From Methanosarcinales archaeon (GTDB taxonomy: Archaea; Halobacteriota; Methanosarcinia; Methanosarcinales; Methanocomedenaceae): 12,819 nt of DNA. Location of the stretch: NCBI GenBank assembly GCA_023136155.1, contig JAGLRT010000107.1, positions 1 through 12,819 of the forward strand. The letters run 5' to 3'. Below the pieces are notes generated by a model. The model worked only from the letters and a program-made list of their open reading frames with translations, had not been told where the DNA came from and searched no databases. A program made the translations under genes and the position numbers. Each line of letters starts with the position of its first letter. Position 1 is the first letter of the stretch. Positions 12,738 through 12,819 of the stretch are shown one piece after another.

Positions 12738-12794
12738 CGGACTCCGTACGACGCTACGCTCTGTCCGAGGCATCAGGGTGATGCTCATGTTTTT
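12738..12794 (+). terminator. Hairpins followed by a T-run after the HEPN-like gene
   Basis: A first stem pairs CGGAC (12738-12742) with GTCCG (12763-12767) and contains an inner CGTA/TACG pair. A second pairs GCATCA (12770-12775) with TGATGC (12779-12784), extended by GA/TC across one bulged G. T5 (12790-12794) follows shortly after. This could be a terminator, or G+C-rich ends of another element reaching beyond the window. Nothing else is supportable between 12686 and 12819. Confidence 0.35.
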
Positions 12795-12819
12795 GAATTT
12801 CTTTCGGTTTATCGACATT

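Overview
The window reads as euryarchaeal chromosome, most likely from the Methanosarcinales side of the tree (a methanogen or an ANME/Methanoperedens-like relative). The evidence is the co-occurrence of a two-subunit topoisomerase VI with a bacterial-type DNA gyrase, Shine-Dalgarno sequences of the GGAGGTGA type, and archaeal TATA-like promoters. The lineage is inferred from gene content and cannot be fixed from the sequence alone.

From about 10.6 kb down to position 1 there is one long, tightly packed minus-strand block. In transcription order it is top6B, top6A, gyrB, gyrA, scpA, scpB and a phytoene-desaturase-like FAD oxidoreductase cut off by the window edge. Spacings are short: 8-nt overlap top6B/top6A, 28-nt gap, 8-nt overlap gyrB/gyrA, 53-nt gap, 10-nt overlap scpA/scpB, 23-nt gap. 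Read together, the block encodes relaxation and decatenation by a type IIB enzyme, negative supercoiling by a type IIA enzyme, and the non-SMC subunits of the SMC condensin, so it is a chromosome-topology and chromosome-folding cluster. No smc gene is present. Two proteins are unusual: GyrA has an acidic N-terminal extension of about 58 residues containing a duplicated 20-residue unit, and ScpB is about twice the usual length, with about 200 extra C-terminal residues that I do not recognise.

Upstream of top6B (10.7-10.95 kb, same strand) lies a stand-alone Lrp/AsnC ligand-binding (RAM) domain protein without a DNA-binding domain. It is followed by a plausible top6B promoter with a small perfect inverted repeat.

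From about 10.95 kb to the right edge the window becomes accessory. A gene-free stretch (10945-11314) carries a TATA-like element readable in both directions, an IS21-end-like pair of spaced repeats and a small hairpin. It leads into a decayed IS200/IS605-family tnpA on the plus strand, with a +1 and a -1 frameshift and the expected catalytic tyrosine replaced, followed by two strong hairpins like those at the right ends of such elements. After that comes an A+T-rich plus-strand gene for a 265-residue protein with an RNAIAHG motif, a possible HEPN-type ribonuclease. It is bracketed by an 8-bp inverted repeat. The last 130 nt hold a hairpin followed by a T-run and no supportable gene.

No tRNA, rRNA or CRISPR array was recognised.
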